From a virus: DNA of 64,000 nucleotides. The notes beneath the pieces are model-generated. The model was given only the letters and a program-made list of their open reading frames with translations, did no database searches and was not told the origin of the DNA. A program made the position numbers and the translations under genes. This document shows positions 54,587 through 62,565 of this stretch, piece by piece. The stretch covers positions 1 to 64,000 of the IMG/VR virus record IMGVR_UViG_3300048687_000113; one strand, given 5' to 3'. Each line of letters opens with the position of its first letter. Positions within the stretch are counted from its first letter, which is position 1.

Positions 54587-54835
54587 ATGACTGAGAAAAT
54601 GCAAGTGCTCCAAGCACTGTCCCGTACAGCAGACGCCAATATGTGGGACATCTCCGAGTCTCTCGCCGTTCTGCCGGGCCGCGTCTTCGCCGCGCTCCAG
54701 GCGCTCATCCGGGAGGGGATGGTCACCAGTGACCGGCCGGCCGACGACCTCCGGTACGCGCTCACCGATGCCGGCCGCGACACCGTTGTCTCCTGGGAGC
54801 CGGCCCTGCGGCGCGAGGAGGCAAGCCGTGCCTGA
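54587..54835 (+). CDS. Winged helix-turn-helix protein
   Basis: 82 residues, ATG with GAAGGGAG upstream. QVLQALSRTADANMWDISES, LPGRVFAALQALIREGMVTS and RYALTDAGRDTV follow the MarR/PadR-like order: helix, HTH ('dIse.l.v..grv..aL..L...G.V'), wing ending in LTDAGR. Likely a small DNA-binding regulator. Confidence 0.7.
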   Translation: MTEKMQVLQALSRTADANMWDISESLAVLPGRVFAALQALIREGMVTSDRPADDLRYALTDAGRDTVVSWEPALRREEASRA

Positions 54836-55250
54836 TGAACCCACCCTCGACCTGCGACCCGACCGGGCCGCCGAACTTCTTCAGAGCCTGATGGAAGTGC
54901 TCTACCTCTCCACGGCCTGCGCGCTGGGGCACCACTCCATGTGCCGGGGCGTGGAACCCTTCCGGGGCCTCGTGTGCTGCTGCCTCGACTGCGAGCACAC
55001 CGACGTCCACAGCACCGGGCCGACCTCGGCCGGCGTCCCCCTGCTGCACAAAGTACTCGCGGAGGAAGAGCGGCTCGACAGCCACAGCTACCTCGACGGC
55101 GACGATCTCGGGGTGCGCACCGACCTCGTCGAGGCCCTGGAGAAAGACCTCGAAGAGGCCGACCCACACACGAGCCCCGAGAAGCGCCGGCTGCTGGCCG
55201 TGCAGCTCGGAGTCACCGCGTGCCTCATCTTCGCCCCCAGGGGCCTTTGA
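54828..55250 (+). CDS. Cysteine-rich hypothetical protein
   Basis: 140 residues from GTG with GAGGAGG upstream, overlapping the wHTH gene. STACALGHHSMCRGVEPFRG and LVCCCLDCEHTDVH hold six cysteines and several histidines, a probable zinc site. The C-terminal part is an acidic helix. May partner the wHTH protein. Confidence 0.65.
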   Translation: MPDEPTLDLRPDRAAELLQSLMEVLYLSTACALGHHSMCRGVEPFRGLVCCCLDCEHTDVHSTGPTSAGVPLLHKVLAEEERLDSHSYLDGDDLGVRTDLVEALEKDLEEADPHTSPEKRRLLAVQLGVTACLIFAPRGL

Positions 55251-55397
55251 CACTCAGGGCTCCGCCGTTCGGGCGAGACAGAAACAGTTCCACAACTGCC
55301 GTGATTCCCCGGGAAATGCGCTTCGGAAGTGAGGCGCAGTCCTTTCACCCGTGCGGCCGTCCGTGTCGCCGGCAACAGTTGCTGGCTGCTCGTGACC

Positions 55398-55736
55398 ATG
55401 GGCGTCATGCACAGCGAGCTGGAATCCGGACTGACCGTGTACCGCGAGCGCGCCTATCTGCTGGGCGGCTATGTAGCCATGTTCGGCGGTGTGTTCTCCC
55501 ACACCGACCAACAGGCCCCCGACTACCCGGTCCTGTACGTCGAGACCCCGAAGGGCCAGGTCTCCTGGCACATCCACCCCGACGACCTGGATTGCTTCGA
55601 CGGGCTGAACATCCCCAGCATTGACGCCTACCCGTGGGACGGCCACTCCACGGAGGAGAAGTACTTGCGCGTCCAGGCGCTCAATCTACTGATCCCGAAA
55701 ATGACCTACGCACGCCCCCGTTACGGAAACCCGTAA
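55398..55736 (+). CDS. Hypothetical protein
   Basis: 112 residues; start uncertain among GTG 55392, ATG 55398 and ATG 55407 because none has a clear ribosome site. YRERAYLLGGYVAMFGGVFS, LYVETPKGQVSWHIHPDDLD and IDAYPWDGHSTEEKYLRVQA. The 'p.GQVsWHI.p.Dl..F' pattern is seen in short phage proteins of unknown role. Confidence 0.65.
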   Translation: MGVMHSELESGLTVYRERAYLLGGYVAMFGGVFSHTDQQAPDYPVLYVETPKGQVSWHIHPDDLDCFDGLNIPSIDAYPWDGHSTEEKYLRVQALNLLIPKMTYARPRYGNP

Positions 55737-55746
55737 CCCCCGAGCT

Positions 55747-55791
55747 GAGGCCCGCGTTCTGAGACATTCCCCGAGCCAGGACGCGGGCCTC
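55747..55791. terminator. Terminator hairpin
   Basis: GAGGCCCGCGT and ACGCGGGCCTC: 11 perfect pairs around a 23-nt loop, after the stop at 55736. Confidence 0.75.
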
Positions 55792-55868
55792 ACCCCAGCC
55801 ACGATTACCACGCACAATTTTGCGGCGGCCACCGTGGATTACACCCCACCCGAAACGAGGTGACCGTC

Positions 55869-56171
55869 ATGCCGCTCGTCAGGCGCCCCAATCCGTCGTG
55901 GCAGGCGTTCCAGGAGGTGCTCCCCGGCACCCCCACCGGCGGCCCTCGAAGCCAGCTCGCGGCCGGCTGGCCCACCGAGCTGCCCGACCCCCGGGCCGGC
56001 GCCACCCCCGCCCTCGAAGCCGCGTCCCTGCCGCGCCCCACCGCACAGCCCGGCACCACCCCGGTACGCGGCCGGCCCACCCGCTCCCAGCTCGGCCTCG
56101 GCGCCTCCCCCACCGGAGCGCCGGCCACCACCAACGGCCGCTCCAGCATCTTCTCCGCGCCCACCTACTGA
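55869..56171 (+). CDS. Pro/Ala-rich disordered protein
   Basis: 100 residues, ATG with GAGGTGA upstream. RRPNPSWQAFQEVLPGTPTG then Pro/Ala/Thr-rich sequence. Composition is like the long disordered protein at 5828-6637. Function unknown. Confidence 0.5.
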   Translation: MPLVRRPNPSWQAFQEVLPGTPTGGPRSQLAAGWPTELPDPRAGATPALEAASLPRPTAQPGTTPVRGRPTRSQLGLGASPTGAPATTNGRSSIFSAPTY

Positions 56172-56185
56172 CCCCGGAGGTCCCC

Positions 56186-56251
56186 ATGTCCGCTGTGCTC
56201 GATGCCCTCGTATCCGTGTGCGCTCACGTCGGCGTACTCGTCGGCCTGTAG
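56186..56251 (+). CDS. Very small hydrophobic peptide
   Basis: 21 residues (SAVLDALVSVCAHVGVLVG), preceded by a strong CGGAGG site and starting 15 bp after the upstream stop. One short hydrophobic helix; a membrane micropeptide or leader peptide is possible. Size makes it uncertain. Confidence 0.35.
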   Translation: MSAVLDALVSVCAHVGVLVGL

Positions 56252-56302
56252 CCGCGCCGAAGCCGTCCGCCGGCGGGAAGGCGAAGTCCCGCAAGCGGTC
56301 AT

Positions 56303-56350
56303 GAGAACGGCCCGCTCCCCTTGATCACGTCAGGGGAGCGGGCCGTTCTC
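56303..56350. terminator. Very strong bidirectional terminator
   Basis: Nineteen perfect pairs (5' arm GAGAACGGCCCGCTCCCCT) around a ten-base loop, between convergent genes ending at 56251 and 56370. Confidence 0.85.
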
Positions 56351-56369
56351 AGTCGGCTAGTTCAGATAC

Positions 56370-56615
56370 TCACTTCTTGGGGGTCAGGCCCTGCTGTCCG
56401 GCCTTCACACCTCCGCAGAAGGCCGTGTACTCGCCATCCGTCAGCCAGATCTTCTGGTCCTGGTTGATCGAGTGGCGCAGCACCCAGCCGCCATCGAGCT
56501 GTGCGACCTCCAGGCAGTCACCCGAGCCGCCACCACCGGAGAGTTCCGACTTGGTCCACTTGATTCCCGTGAGGTCCTGCGCCTGGAGGGCCTGGAGGGC
56601 TTGTTCCTTAGTCAC
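56370..56615 (-). CDS. DUF397-family protein
   Basis: 81 residues from GTG overlapping the XRE gene stop (an alternative ATG at 56639 would overlap more). IKWTKSELSGGGGSGDCLEV, WVLRHSINQDQKIWLTDGEY and FCGGVKAGQQG match DUF397: 'W.KS..S...GdCVEVA...vrDS+....L.f....W.aF..gvk.G'. These small proteins accompany XRE/DUF5753 regulators in Streptomyces and are proposed partners or antagonists of them. Confidence 0.85.
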   Translation of the reverse strand: MTKEQALQALQAQDLTGIKWTKSELSGGGGSGDCLEVAQLDGGWVLRHSINQDQKIWLTDGEYTAFCGGVKAGQQGLTPKK

Positions 56616-57486
56616 GCGACAACTCTTTTCTGACTGCACGAATTTGCTCCAACGATTCCAACGGTGAGAGAGACAACTCCTTGGATGATTCGAGGAGTCC
56701 TCGGATGCCCCGAACCTCCTTGGCTCTCTTCTCGAAGGACATCCCCGTCACGCCGTCGAACGCCGCGATCGGGCTCTCGCTTGCTCCACTGAACTCGAAC
56801 AAGTGAAAGAAGTAGGTCAGCGTCGCTTCCGCGCTGAAGGGGATGATGCGGACCTTCACGCCTCTGTCTGTGATGTCCGCGATTAGCGAGTCAAGCTGCT
56901 CCAGCATGGACGTCCTGCCGCCCACCTGTTGCAGCAGGGCCCCCTCTCCGATGATCGCTTCCACGGCAGGCGGCGTGCTCTTGTCGAACACGCGGCGCCG
57001 GTTCTTTCGCAGCTCGACGGATCGCTCAACCATCACGGTACTGAGCGAATCCTTGGAGAGGTGACTGGTGACCGCCCGACCGTAGTTGGGGGTCTGGAGG
57101 AGGCCGGGGATCAGGTTGCCGGCGCACGTGGTGATCGTCCGTGCCGCGTCCTCGTAGGCCACGAACGTGATGAGCGACTCCGGGAAATCCTCGTCGAACT
57201 CGGTCCACCAGGCGCTGGCGATCGACATGCCTTCGCGGCGCATCGTGGTCAGCGTGACGCGCGTCTCCGTGTCGAGCTGGAGGCACTTCACTATCGCCTT
57301 CCACTCGGCGTCGGTGGGCCACGTTTCGCCCCGTTCCATCCGGGAGTAGCGGTGGTAGCTCCTCTGTCCCATCGCCTGCGCGACGTGAAGCTGCTTCACT
57401 GTGCCGCCTGGTGCGGCGATGCGCGCCCTCTTCAGCTCGTCGCCGAACCGCTTCCTCGCGAACATCGCTGCTGTGTTGACGGCCAT
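56608..57486 (-). CDS. XRE-family regulator with DUF5753 (Scr1-like)
   Basis: 292 residues, ATG with GGAGGGGTGGAG upstream. N-terminal HTH: RKRFGDELKRARIAAPGGTV, KQLHVAQAMGQRSYHRYSRM, ERGETWPTDAEWKAIVKCL. Residues ~95-285 are the DUF5753 domain: LITFVAYEDAARTITTCAGN, LIPGLLQTPNYGRAVTSHL, LRKNRRRVFDKSTPPAVEAI, GEGALLQQVGG and VKVRIIPFSAEATLTYFF. Such proteins pair with DUF397 and often an RsbW-like ATPase in Streptomyces. Its promoter region carries double operator copy 3 (57582), a plausible autoregulatory site. Confidence 0.9.
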   Translation of the reverse strand: MAVNTAAMFARKRFGDELKRARIAAPGGTVKQLHVAQAMGQRSYHRYSRMERGETWPTDAEWKAIVKCLQLDTETRVTLTTMRREGMSIASAWWTEFDEDFPESLITFVAYEDAARTITTCAGNLIPGLLQTPNYGRAVTSHLSKDSLSTVMVERSVELRKNRRRVFDKSTPPAVEAIIGEGALLQQVGGRTSMLEQLDSLIADITDRGVKVRIIPFSAEATLTYFFHLFEFSGASESPIAAFDGVTGMSFEKRAKEVRGIRGLLESSKELSLSPLESLEQIRAVRKELSRD

Positions 57487-57581
57487 CTCCACCCCTCCCT
57501 GAGCCCTGTCGGCGGTTGAGGGCAGCGTAACGCGGGGGCGCCCAATCACGGCACGTCCGAGGGGAATTCTGGCGATGGGGT

Positions 57582-57603
57582 TGCGTACGCAGTTACGTAC
57601 GCA
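57582..57603. promoter_or_regulatory. Double TGCGTACGCA operator, copy 3
   Basis: TGCGTACGCA and TACGTACGCA separated by GT, in the divergent space between the XRE regulator (start 57486) and the ATPase gene (start 57692). Confidence 0.65.
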
Positions 57604-57691
57604 CCAGACTCGTCGTCACGCACCGGACGATCCACGTCGCGGTGTGTGACGAAGCTATGCGGCTGGCCGCAGCCGCGTGCCGGAGGCTGCC

Positions 57692-58096
57692 ATGCCCACA
57701 TTAGGGCAACTGCAAGGGCCGACATCCGTGTGCAGAACTTTCACCACAGCTCCGAACACCGTTGAAATGGCGCGGAGTTGGGCCTGGAAGCGATGCGCTG
57801 AGTTCGGCGTCTCTGAAGAACTAGTGGACACCTACAAGCTCCTCATCAGCGAGACCGCCACGAACGCGGTCACGCACAGCGGTGGCGAGGAGTACACCGT
57901 AGTGGTCTGTCCGGATGGCTGGATCGAAGTCTGGGACGACAGTCCGAAGTTGCCCAGGCAGAAACCGCATGACCTGGACTCACTGGGAGGCCGGGGCCTG
58001 GAGCTGCTGGAGCTTTTGGCCCCTGGTTACCTGGTAGTTGAGGACGCCAAGCGCGGCGGGAAGTGCGTGCGCTTCCTTCCGAAAGAGATCGCGTGA
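57692..58096 (+). CDS. RsbW-like HATPase_c protein
   Basis: 134 residues, ATG with GGAGG upstream. TFTTAPNTVEMARSWAWKRC, YKLLISETATNAVTHSGGEE (N box: E..tNAv.Hs), WIEVWDDSPKLP (D box) and SLGGRGLELLELLAPGY (G box) make a GHKL ATP-binding fold like anti-sigma kinases. In Streptomyces these often sit beside XRE/DUF397 genes. It may phosphorylate or bind a regulatory partner; partner unknown. Confidence 0.88.
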   Translation: MPTLGQLQGPTSVCRTFTTAPNTVEMARSWAWKRCAEFGVSEELVDTYKLLISETATNAVTHSGGEEYTVVVCPDGWIEVWDDSPKLPRQKPHDLDSLGGRGLELLELLAPGYLVVEDAKRGGKCVRFLPKEIA

Positions 58097-58581
58097 GCGT
58101 TCGCCTGACCGTCTTGGACGAGCGGACGCTGGACGGCGACCTGACCCCGGACCTTCCGGTTCGGCTGCACCTTCTGGGCCACTACTTGGCGCCGGTGGAC
58201 GGTGTCGAGGTCGCGGAGATCGAGGTCCGCCTGAACCCTGCGACCCTCACCGATCTCGTGGCCCAGGCGCGGGCGGCCCAGATGGATCTCGCACGACGTG
58301 CGCGCCGCGATGCGGACACGGTGGCCTTTGCCGCCCAAGTCGCTTTCGGCTCACGAACGTTGGCCCGCAACGACCCAGCCGTGCTTCAACGCGTCCATGA
58401 CGCGCTACAGGCCATACCGCACCAGGACTTGCCGGTACGGGGCGGCCCCCGGCCGGCGAGATCGCGAACGGGGAACCCACCGGGGGGTGCCGATCGCGAG
58501 TACGGCAGGGAGACACCGCGAACCTCCGAGCCGTACAAGCCGCCCTTGCCGCGCCGCCAGCTCGGCAAGGGCGGCCCATAA
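58093..58581 (+). CDS. Hypothetical protein downstream of the ATPase
   Basis: 162 residues from GTG overlapping the ATPase stop. VRLTVLDERTLDGDLTPDLP, VRLHLLGHYLAPVDGVEVAE and a helical LTDLVAQARAAQMDLARRAR, then a disordered basic end. Tightly coupled to the ATPase, so probably functionally linked. Confidence 0.65.
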   Translation: MSVRLTVLDERTLDGDLTPDLPVRLHLLGHYLAPVDGVEVAEIEVRLNPATLTDLVAQARAAQMDLARRARRDADTVAFAAQVAFGSRTLARNDPAVLQRVHDALQAIPHQDLPVRGGPRPARSRTGNPPGGADREYGRETPRTSEPYKPPLPRRQLGKGGP

Positions 58582-58670
58582 CTGCGGCGGAGGGGACAAG
58601 GCGCGACAGGAGCGCCTCGGGCCGGCTGTCCGGGAGTGCGCCCCGGCCAGTCCCCCTCCGCCGCTCTGAC

Positions 58671-58708
58671 GGGCCCGGCCGGTGCACTGCGCCGTACCGG
58701 CCGGGCCC
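58671..58708. terminator. Strong hairpin
   Basis: GGGCCCGGCCGGT and ACCGGCCGGGCCC: 13 perfect pairs with a 12-nt loop, followed by TCCC. Between genes at 58581 and 58732. Confidence 0.7.
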
Positions 58709-58731
58709 TCCCATCGAGGAGACCTACCGCA

Positions 58732-58932
58732 ATGAGCAAGCTGACCGGCAGTTGCGTCACCGACATCTGCGCCCTGGCCAGCATTTTCGTCGTGACGATA
58801 TTCGTCGGCCTCTTCTCGATGATGCGCGCGGTAACGCGACACCCGTCGTGGTGTCCCTGCCACGCCGAGAACGACGAACTCGACTATCTGGAACCCGACT
58901 TCGGGGCTCCCTCCAAGCGCACCGCTCCGTAA
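58732..58932 (+). CDS. Small membrane protein
   Basis: 66 residues, ATG with GAGGAGA upstream. One transmembrane helix (ICALASIFVVTIFVGLFSMM) and a short tail with CPCHAENDELDYLEPDFG. Lies between two terminators, so it is its own unit. Function unknown. Confidence 0.6.
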   Translation: MSKLTGSCVTDICALASIFVVTIFVGLFSMMRAVTRHPSWCPCHAENDELDYLEPDFGAPSKRTAP

Positions 58933-58989
58933 GGGCGGTGCTGCACAGCCCGCAGCCGGCCTTCACTGGGTCCGCTGCGGAAGCGTTGC

Positions 58990-59035
58990 GATGGCGGGGC
59001 CGGTGCCAAACTCCCCGCGTCCCGGCCCCGCCATC
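58990..59035. terminator. Strong hairpin terminator
   Basis: GATGGCGGGGCCGG and CCGGCCCCGCCATC, 14 perfect pairs, 18-nt loop, after the gene at 58932. The remaining 110 bp to 59149 carry no gene. Confidence 0.75.
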
Positions 59036-59148
59036 TCAACGGGAACGTCACTTCGGACAGAGGAGCTCCCCGTGAGACATTCCCTTGAGTTACCGGGGCG
59101 GGCGGCAGCCTGCTGCCGCCGTATAGCGGTGCCATTGGTGCGTGCGTC

Positions 59149-59775
59149 GTGAGCGGATTCTTTTTGACGGTCGACGGTCCCAAGGGCGTCGGCAAGAGCG
59201 CTGTCGTCGACGAGGTCGCCGACCTCATCGAGGCGTCGGACGGGCAGGCCCTGGTCACGTCGGAACCGTCGAAGACCCCTCTGGGCAATCTGCTGCGCGT
59301 CAGCACCGAACGGTACCGGGGCTACAGCTTCGCGCACCTGATGGCCGGCGACCGGCTCGACCACGTCGGCACCACGGTCCTGCCGGCCGTCCAAGCCGGC
59401 ATCACGGTCGTCTGCGACCGGTACGTGGCCTCCTCCCTGGTGTCCCAGCGCCTCGACGGGATGCTCCTGGAGGAGACCTGGAACATCAATCAGCCGCTTC
59501 TTCTCCCGTCCCTCTCCGTCGTCCTCACGGGCACGGCGGAGGTCATCGCGGAGCGGCTGACCAAACGCGGCTACCGGTCCGCTCGCTACGCGCTGACGGA
59601 CGGCTCTACAGCCCGGGAAATCCACTTCTTCGCTGAGGCCGCCCACTTCATGCGCTGCCAGGGAGTCCACGTCGTCACGATCGACTGCACCGAGCTGACC
59701 GTGTCACAGGTCGCCGCGCATATCGTCCAGGAAATTGACTCCATGCAAATGGCCGAAGGACTCACGCGGTCCTGA
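59149..59775 (+). CDS. tmk: Thymidylate-kinase-like P-loop kinase
   Basis: 208 residues from GTG. GFFLTVDGPKGVGKSAVVDE contains the Walker A loop; ITVVCDRYVASSLVSQRLDG has the DRY(x)S motif of dTMP kinases; SVVLTGTAEVIAERLTKRGY gives the next strand and lid-proximal basic residues, and a C-terminal GVHVVTIDCTELTVSQVAAH resembles the last strand. It would phosphorylate dTMP (or another nucleotide) for DNA synthesis. Some phage and Streptomyces accessory kinases of this family modify other substrates, so the nucleotide is not certain. Confidence 0.78.
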   Translation: MSGFFLTVDGPKGVGKSAVVDEVADLIEASDGQALVTSEPSKTPLGNLLRVSTERYRGYSFAHLMAGDRLDHVGTTVLPAVQAGITVVCDRYVASSLVSQRLDGMLLEETWNINQPLLLPSLSVVLTGTAEVIAERLTKRGYRSARYALTDGSTAREIHFFAEAAHFMRCQGVHVVTIDCTELTVSQVAAHIVQEIDSMQMAEGLTRS

Positions 59776-59807
59776 GCGGCCTGCCCTGTTGCAGGCCCCG
59801 GCCGCTG

Positions 59808-61085
59808 CTATGCGCGGTTCCGGAGCCGCTCGGCGAGGGCCTGGGCGTCGGAGGTGTCGCCGACGAGCGGCAGGCGGGCGGTGATGTTGCTCAGGCCGTC
59901 GTCGATGCGGACGGACTGCACGCCGTCGGCGCAGTCGAGGAATTCGTTCCAGGTGGCCAGCGCGGTCTCGATGTTGCCGCGCTTGAGCTGGACCTGGCCC
60001 AGATCGGCCAGCACGATCGCGCGTGTGCGTTTGCGGTCCAGGCCGTGGATGTCGAGGGCGAGGTGCAGGTGGTCTTCGGCGGCGGCGAGGTCACCGAGGC
60101 GCGCGTGGATCATGCCGGACTCGTGGGCCCACCGGCCGGGGCTGTAGTGCGAGGCCCAGGACTGTCCGGGCCGGGCGGGGGCACGCTCGATCGCCTGCTG
60201 GGAGCCGGCCAGCATTTTCGCCGCCGTCGCCCCGTCGCCGTCGGCAGCCGCCGCGCGGGCGAAGGTGTTGCGGTAGTACGCGAGTGCTTTGAAATTGTCC
60301 AGGCGCCGGCCGCGCTGCTCGCATGCTTCCGCGATCCGCACCGCCACCGGGATGTGCCCCAGGTCGATGGCCTGGTCCGCCAGGCCGCGCAGTGCGGTGG
60401 CGGCCAGCTCGTTCTCGCCGGCTTCGGCTGCCAGCCGGTACGAGTACAGGTGGTACTTCTGGCACAGTCCGTCCAGGCCTTCGTCGCGGGCCATCCATCC
60501 GATGAGCTGGACCAGTTCGGAGGTTGCGGCGAACAGGTCGCGCCCGACCGGGTCGGTGAAGCGGCCGTTGAGCCAGCGCTGGACGTCGACCGTGAGGTAG
60601 CGGACGGCGAGGTGTCGGGCGTGCCCTCCGCCGAGTTCGGAGGCCGCGTCGCCCAGGGTCGTGGTCATGGTGCGCACGGCGGCGACTTCGCCCCTGCCGA
60701 CCGCCACGGGGCCGGGGTTGCTCACGCGGCGGGTGACGGCGCCGGCATCGGGCAGGTCGAGGGCCGCCAGGCCGACTGCGGCCGAGGCGGTCACAAGGAA
60801 CTGCCTTCGGTCCACGTCGCTGCCTCCCAGTCGCATCACTGCGGTCACGGTATCGACGAACTCAGGCTTATTGTCGCCGGATAAATCGATACCCAAGACA
60901 CGCTCGATGAAGGGCAGCCACTCCGTGGGAATCCGGGTACCCGCTTCCCACCGGTAGACCTGCTGCCGGCCGACGAGACCGGTTCGGCCCCAGCGCATCA
61001 GCGACAGCTCGCCGGCGAGCTTGGCCTGACTGCAATGGGGCGTACGGGCGGTGCGTGCCGCGCGGATGCGCTCTGCGATCGTCAT
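59808..61085 (-). CDS. XRE regulator with long TPR-like C-terminal region
   Basis: 425 residues. HTH at 5-60 (RIRAARTARTPHCSQAKLAG, LVGRQQVYRWEAGTRIPTEW, LPFIERVLGI). A region with RRQFLVTASAAVGLAALDLP follows, a Tat-like string found in many Streptomyces regulators of this kind. Residues ~180-425 are helical repeats (LVQLIGWMARDEGLDGLCQK, LAATALRGLADQAIDLGHIP, RAIVLADLGQVQLKRGNIET) resembling TPRs that sense a ligand or partner. Divergent from 61217, with three CTGGCAGACAT repeats between. Confidence 0.82.
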   Translation of the reverse strand: MTIAERIRAARTARTPHCSQAKLAGELSLMRWGRTGLVGRQQVYRWEAGTRIPTEWLPFIERVLGIDLSGDNKPEFVDTVTAVMRLGGSDVDRRQFLVTASAAVGLAALDLPDAGAVTRRVSNPGPVAVGRGEVAAVRTMTTTLGDAASELGGGHARHLAVRYLTVDVQRWLNGRFTDPVGRDLFAATSELVQLIGWMARDEGLDGLCQKYHLYSYRLAAEAGENELAATALRGLADQAIDLGHIPVAVRIAEACEQRGRRLDNFKALAYYRNTFARAAAADGDGATAAKMLAGSQQAIERAPARPGQSWASHYSPGRWAHESGMIHARLGDLAAAEDHLHLALDIHGLDRKRTRAIVLADLGQVQLKRGNIETALATWNEFLDCADGVQSVRIDDGLSNITARLPLVGDTSDAQALAERLRNRA

Positions 61086-61114
61086 GTCGGGCCGTTCTCG
61101 GTCCTGGTTCACAA

Positions 61115-61144
61115 CTGGCAGACATCTGGCAGACATTCTGGCAG
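61115..61144. repeat. Three head-to-tail CTGGCAGACAT iterons
   Basis: CTGGCAGACAT (61115), CTGGCAGACATT (61126) and CTGGCAG (61138), one helical turn apart, in the divergent promoter between the XRE regulator and the gene at 61217. Same-face spacing suggests cooperative binding of one protein. Confidence 0.65.
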
Positions 61145-61216
61145 CTTCCCGCAGGGCAGGACAGCGCGTTCACTCAGGAACGACAGCACGCAACACCCCG
61201 TCTCCTGGAGGAAGTT

Positions 61217-61804
61217 GTGACTCTCACCCTGACCCGCCCCACCCCCGAGTCGGTCGCCGAACGCGCTCGGACCATCCACGGCGACTGGCTCGCCGACCCC
61301 GAGATGGCTGCCGTCCTCGACGGGTGCGCGAAGTACTCGTCCGACTGGGACGACTTCTACGGCGGCCCCCTGATCAGCAACTACAGCGTGGCCCAGGACG
61401 CCGGGAACTTGCTGGCCGACGCGGTGAAGGTCATGGCCATCAAGTCGGCCGTGTACGAGGTGACCGGTGACGAACTCGCCTCCGAGCTGCCCGTGCCGGT
61501 CCCGGTCGACGTCACCTGCCACGCGCTGTGCGCGCAGATCACCGCCCTGTCGCGAATCCAGACCCGCACCGGGCACCTGTTCGTGCACTCCACCGTCAAC
61601 GAGCACGTCAACGACACCCCGTGGACCAGCGGCGACTACACGCACCAGGCGTACCGGCAGGCGTTCGGGCCGGTCGACGAGCGGTACTGGTTCGACGCTT
61701 CCGAGGCCGAGCGGCGCCGGAAGATCCTCGACGCCAAGTACGCCACGATCGGCATCACCGACCGAGGAATGACCAGCGCGATTTCCTTCGCGCCGGCTTC
61801 GTAG
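61217..61804 (+). CDS. Hypothetical protein divergent from an XRE regulator
   Basis: 195 residues from GTG with GGAGGAA upstream. VAERARTIHGDWLADPEMAA, DWDDFYGGPLISNYSVAQDA, CHALCAQITALSRIQTRTGH and YTHQAYRQAFGPVDERYWFD. Globular and conserved-looking in composition but unrecognised. Probably the regulated target of the divergent XRE protein. Confidence 0.65.
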   Translation: MTLTLTRPTPESVAERARTIHGDWLADPEMAAVLDGCAKYSSDWDDFYGGPLISNYSVAQDAGNLLADAVKVMAIKSAVYEVTGDELASELPVPVPVDVTCHALCAQITALSRIQTRTGHLFVHSTVNEHVNDTPWTSGDYTHQAYRQAFGPVDERYWFDASEAERRRKILDAKYATIGITDRGMTSAISFAPAS

Positions 61805-62069
61805 CCTCCACGGTCTCCTGAGGGGACTCCGGCACGGACTCGGGTGCTTTCCGGTCCGGCTCCAGCCCGATCTTGTGCGGGTGGACGCATGCCGGGGTCC
61901 CCTCCGCCGTATAGCGGTACCCGTCGGCCTCGTTGAACTTCGTGTCGCGGTTGGGCCGTTCGTAGATGACGAACGCTTCGCGTGGCAGCCGCTTGGACGG
62001 GCAGATCCCGCACACCGGCCGTGCCGGATCGTCTTCGTCAGGGTCGATGTAGGGCTTCGGAGAGTCCAT
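61755..62069 (-). CDS. Small zinc-finger hypothetical protein
   Basis: 104 residues. RPVCGICPSKRLPREAFVIY (CxxC) and a later TPACVHPHKIGLEP (Cys/His) could bind zinc. The C-terminus is basic (KPARRKSRWSFLG). No ribosome site precedes the ATG at 62069; a GTG at 62090 is an alternative. Overlaps the converging gene by 50 bp. Confidence 0.55.
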   Translation of the reverse strand: MDSPKPYIDPDEDDPARPVCGICPSKRLPREAFVIYERPNRDTKFNEADGYRYTAEGTPACVHPHKIGLEPDRKAPESVPESPQETVEATKPARRKSRWSFLGR

Positions 62070-62346
62070 AGCGCCGCACCATATCGACACTCAGGGCACG
62101 CTCAGGCGGAACTTGGCCAGCTTTCACCCGGCCCGGCTGCCGCCGGTCCTGCGGGCACATGTGTGTGGGGCGCGGTGGCGCCTCCGTCGGCAAACGGAAT
62201 GCAGGCAACACCGCGCCCCACGTTAGAGCCAGGCGCCCACCACTATCAGGGGTGCTCCGTGGCGGTTTCACGGTAGAGGGCGCTGCCGGTCCGGGGCCAG
62301 CGCCGCAGGGGTTTTGGGACGGTGCCGCATCAATGGGGCGCGGGCT
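62070..62346. terminator. Spacer with a strong hairpin at 62165-62221
   Basis: GTGGGGCGCGGTG and CACCGCGCCCCAC, 13 perfect pairs around a 31-nt loop. The rest of this 277-bp spacer shows no gene. Confidence 0.55.
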
Positions 62347-62565
62347 TCACGGGGCGAGGCGTTCGCGTACGGCCTGGAGGGTGGCCAGCGCCATGTCCCA
62401 CTCGCCGAGGTCGTCGTCGAGGTGCTCGCCGGGGTTCTCGGCCACGCGCATGCCGTATGCCCAGACGCTGACGGCGTACTCGCGGGCCGCGTCGGGTGCC
62501 ATCTTGGCGATCCGCCGGCGGGCGTCGTTCAGGTACGGGTTGGGGGATTCTCGTCGGGTGAACAC
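62347..62565 (-). CDS. Small helical hypothetical protein
   Basis: 72 residues from GTG, inside the last codons of the upstream gene. NPYLNDARRRIAKMAPDAAR, EYAVSVWAYGMRVAENPGEH and LGEWDMALATLQAVRERLAP: helical and acidic. Unknown. Confidence 0.6.
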   Translation of the reverse strand: MFTRRESPNPYLNDARRRIAKMAPDAAREYAVSVWAYGMRVAENPGEHLDDDLGEWDMALATLQAVRERLAP

